Assembly (NCBI GenBank): GCA_964397565.1
Contig: CAYNJC010000034.1
Location: 1-45,741, forward strand
Source: JAPLST01 sp964397565
GTDB lineage: Bacteria; Auribacterota; UBA3054; JAPLST01
DNA length: 45,741 nt
Reading direction: 5' to 3'
The notes beneath the pieces were generated by a model. The model was not told where the DNA came from. It saw only the letters and a program-made list of their open reading frames with translations, and made no database searches. The number at the start of each line of letters is the position of its first letter. Positions within the stretch are counted from its first letter, which is position 1. Positions 44,249 to 45,741 of this stretch are shown here, piece by piece. The position numbers and the translations under genes were made by a program.

Positions 44249-45063
44249 CGTTCCGCCTTGTCCACCTCGTCCTGGTAGAGCCAGCGCAGCTCGACCGCAT
44301 CGTGCGGGTGGCTCCAGGCCGCCAGCGTGACCCGGCCGGCCACGTTTGCCGGCAGCGCGTTCTGCATTTGCAGCGCGGCGCTCTTGACCTGCACACTGTT
44401 CAAACGCCGCGCCCAGCCGATCCAGTGGCCGGGCCGCATCCGCCCCAGCGTGTCCAGCGCAATGCCGCTATGCCGCAGCGCTTCCAGCAGCCAAGCCGGC
44501 ACCAGCGTCTCATCCGCCACCTCGCGCGCGCTGACCTCACCCAACTGCCACGTAAAAATGCCGATCGGGTAGCGCTGTTGCTCGGCCCGGTCAAGTTCCT
44601 CGTGCACCCGTGCGCGTAACAGCGCCGCCGGCACCAATGGCGGCAGGCGGAATGGCCGCAGCTCATCATGCACGGACGCCTGATAGGCATCCAACATGCG
44701 CTGCGCCGAGCGGACTTGGTCACTCATGTACGACACCAGCCGATCCATGCGCACCAGCTCGCTGGTGCTCACCGCGCGCGTGTCGCGCGTGCGCAAGCGC
44801 ATCAGCTCCTGCACGACGCGCGACACATCAATGACGCCAAAGACCGTCTCGCGCATCACGTGCAGACCAAGACAGGCCAGCAGCAGACACATCAGCAACA
44901 GCACGCTCATCATCGGCAACTGTACTTGTACCGTGCCCGTCCGCATGGTAATCACATAAATCGCCGCCAACACCGGAATGACACCCATCAGCGCAAACGC
45001 CGCGATCAACCGCACACGCACAAAGCGCGGCAACATATATATCTGTCGTAACAGGCGCGTCAT
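44245..45063 (-). CDS. Inner-membrane protein with degenerate GGDEF-like domain
   Basis: A 272-residue protein. Two membrane helices (about 17-41 and 51-71) flank a short periplasmic loop, followed by a helical signalling linker (VVQELMRLRTRDTRAVSTSEL) and a C-terminal domain (about 145-265). That domain has the outline of a GGDEF fold: RVHEELDRAEQQRYPIGIFTWQL, a helix pair, DTLGRMRPGHWIGWA where the active GG(D/E)EF turn would lie, and a final strand VTLAAWSHP. The catalytic turn is absent, so it would not make c-di-GMP. The GGDEF reading is inference from pattern only. It heads the pilus operon with a GGAGG ribosome site and a strong promoter. Confidence 0.62.
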   Translation of the reverse strand: MTRLLRQIYMLPRFVRVRLIAAFALMGVIPVLAAIYVITMRTGTVQVQLPMMSVLLLMCLLLACLGLHVMRETVFGVIDVSRVVQELMRLRTRDTRAVSTSELVRMDRLVSYMSDQVRSAQRMLDAYQASVHDELRPFRLPPLVPAALLRARVHEELDRAEQQRYPIGIFTWQLGEVSAREVADETLVPAWLLEALRHSGIALDTLGRMRPGHWIGWARRLNSVQVKSAALQMQNALPANVAGRVTLAAWSHPHDAVELRWLYQDEVDKAER

Positions 45064-45135
45064 GGCCTATCCTCCATACGGTACTGATGAACTCGCGGTT
45101 GCTTGGTGATCTGGTCTTGCATAGTGATGGTAGGT

Positions 45136-45164
45136 ATGATACCAACTCGCCCGGCGTTTGTCAA
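45136..45164 (-). promoter_or_regulatory. Pilus operon promoter
   Basis: On the minus strand: perfect TTGACA (45159-45164), 17 bases, TATCAT (45136-45141) preceded by TGG. The predicted start is near 45129. An 11-base dyad GGTAT-G-ATACC (45133-45143) is centred on the -10 and may be an operator. I see no -24/-12 sigma-54 site here, so PilR probably acts elsewhere. Confidence 0.7.
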
Positions 45165-45295
45165 TTCTGCGATGCGGTTATGCAATTACGCATATTTCCG
45201 TCGGGCCGGCGCGGCGCGCTTCGCACAATTGCAAACATTGCGCGCTTTTGTAAATGGCCAAGCCGTCCGACTTGGTCACCTCTGCTGCACCGACG

Positions 45296-45323
45296 TACCG
45301 ATTACCGAATACCGGATGCCGGA
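45296..45323 (+). repeat. Heptamer array, TACCGRA type
   Basis: Four units in 7-base register, starting TACCGAT and TACCGAA and drifting to TGCCGGA. Confidence 0.6.
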
Positions 45324-45483
45324 TTGCTATGGCCATCCCGCCATTGGCGGAGCCGGTGGGGGCACACCTTGTGCCTCAAAGGGGCATGGCATACCATCCC
45401 AAGGCAACGATCAGTAATCGGCTGCTTGGAGCTGGTTTGGCTAGACCCGCCCGCGGCGGAACTGTGGAAATCTCTGCACAGAT

Positions 45484-45507
45484 GTAGTCGCGAAACGGCG
45501 TTCCGCG
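45484..45507 (+). repeat. REP-like GTAG hairpin, right edge
   Basis: GTAG (45484-45487), one base, then CGCGAAACG / G / CGTTCCGCG (45489-45507) with one mismatch in the stem. It is the same element as 152-175. Confidence 0.65.
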
Positions 45508-45741
45508 TGGGCTATGTCCTGGGCTACACCGCACGCCGTGCGGCGGCTGCGGGCAGCACCACACGGCGCGGCGCGGATTCCGGGATGACCGCACCCCGCC
45601 GCCGGCAGGGTGGTCAGGCCCGTATAGGAATTTCAGGAGCTCTGCAAGGGCCCCTTGCATTTAGACTGACATTATATTATACTATGGGTGTATCGCCACC
45701 GGTTTCCCGTACACAGTTTTGCGTTAACTAAGCTGCAGCCA

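Larger units (their letters stand above)
45064..45741. other. Gene-free right edge with promoter and repeats
   Basis: A 678-base stretch without a supportable gene. It contains the pilus-operon promoter (45136-45164), a heptamer array (45296-45323), a near copy of the 34520 repeat (45336-45350), a GTAG hairpin (45484-45507), a second palindrome CCGCACG / C / CGTGCGG (45529-45543) and a third, TGCAAGGG / C / CCCTTGCA (45643-45659). The long plus-strand frame here crosses all of these and is not a gene. Confidence 0.65.

Noticed and set aside
45087..45731. A 214-codon plus-strand reading frame at the right edge
   Set aside because: It crosses the pilus promoter on the other strand, a heptamer array and three palindromes. 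It has no family signature, and the composition is that of repeats.

Overview
The window is about 45.7 kb of GC-rich bacterial chromosome with 31 supportable protein genes, no RNA gene that I can recognise, no CRISPR array and no transposase. It looks like a Gram-negative-type organism: there are SurA/PpiC-like chaperones (one a lipoprotein), a long Gram-negative-style GyrB, a sigma-54 PilS/PilR pair with type IV pilus genes, and a secreted DUF362 protein ending in a PEP-CTERM sorting signal. PEP-CTERM, DUF362, a GH106-like glycosidase, a gingipain-propeptide-like protein and repeat-rich spacers together would suit a PVC-group bacterium (Kiritimatiellota or Lentisphaerota). That placement is inference; the sequence alone does not prove it.

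Layout. 1-2264 (minus): cytidine deaminase overlapping a PEP-CTERM DUF362 protein. 2370-3728 (plus): a parallel beta-helix protein. 3993-6593 (minus): ClpB, divergent from a plus-strand run of yicC, xylB, an Ala/Thr-rich membrane-anchored protein, a stand-alone gingipain-propeptide-like protein, purS and purQ (6874-12558). 12592-17127 (minus): a tight operon rpmE, prfA, two parvulin-type foldases, ruvC, ruvA. 17379-20603 (plus): a large secreted FG-GAP/VCBS protein. 20858-26174 (plus): a single-chain restriction-modification enzyme overlapping a NahK-like kinase. 26487-27005: a 1-Cys-type Bcp peroxiredoxin. 27185-33950 (minus): gyrB, gyrA, tig and a small pseudopilin-like protein. 34759-45063 (minus): a seven-gene pilus operon (degenerate GGDEF-like membrane protein, stand-alone MshEN domain, PilB, PilC, PilS, PilR, GH106-like glycosidase), mostly with 4-base overlaps and a strong sigma-70 promoter at its head.

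The most unusual content is between the genes. At least nine spacers carry short arrays of diverged heptanucleotides with strict 7-base spacing but a different heptamer at each locus. Mixed with them are (a) GTAG-led REP-like palindromes, (b) a paired-hairpin MITE/BIME-like element in two full copies and one partial copy, and (c) a composite repeat whose three blocks keep their order in two copies about 34 kb apart. Two genes appear to have absorbed repeats at their 3' ends (gyrA, a heptamer array; the GH106 gene, a palindrome). A perfect 15+15 base inverted repeat abuts the gyrB promoter, a natural place for a supercoiling-sensitive structure.

How genes work together: the minus-strand operon at 12.6-17.1 kb joins translation, outer-envelope protein folding and Holliday-junction resolution. 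The gyr operon joins supercoiling control to the ribosome-associated chaperone. The pilus operon appears to join assembly motors, a membrane sensor pair and a saccharide hydrolase.
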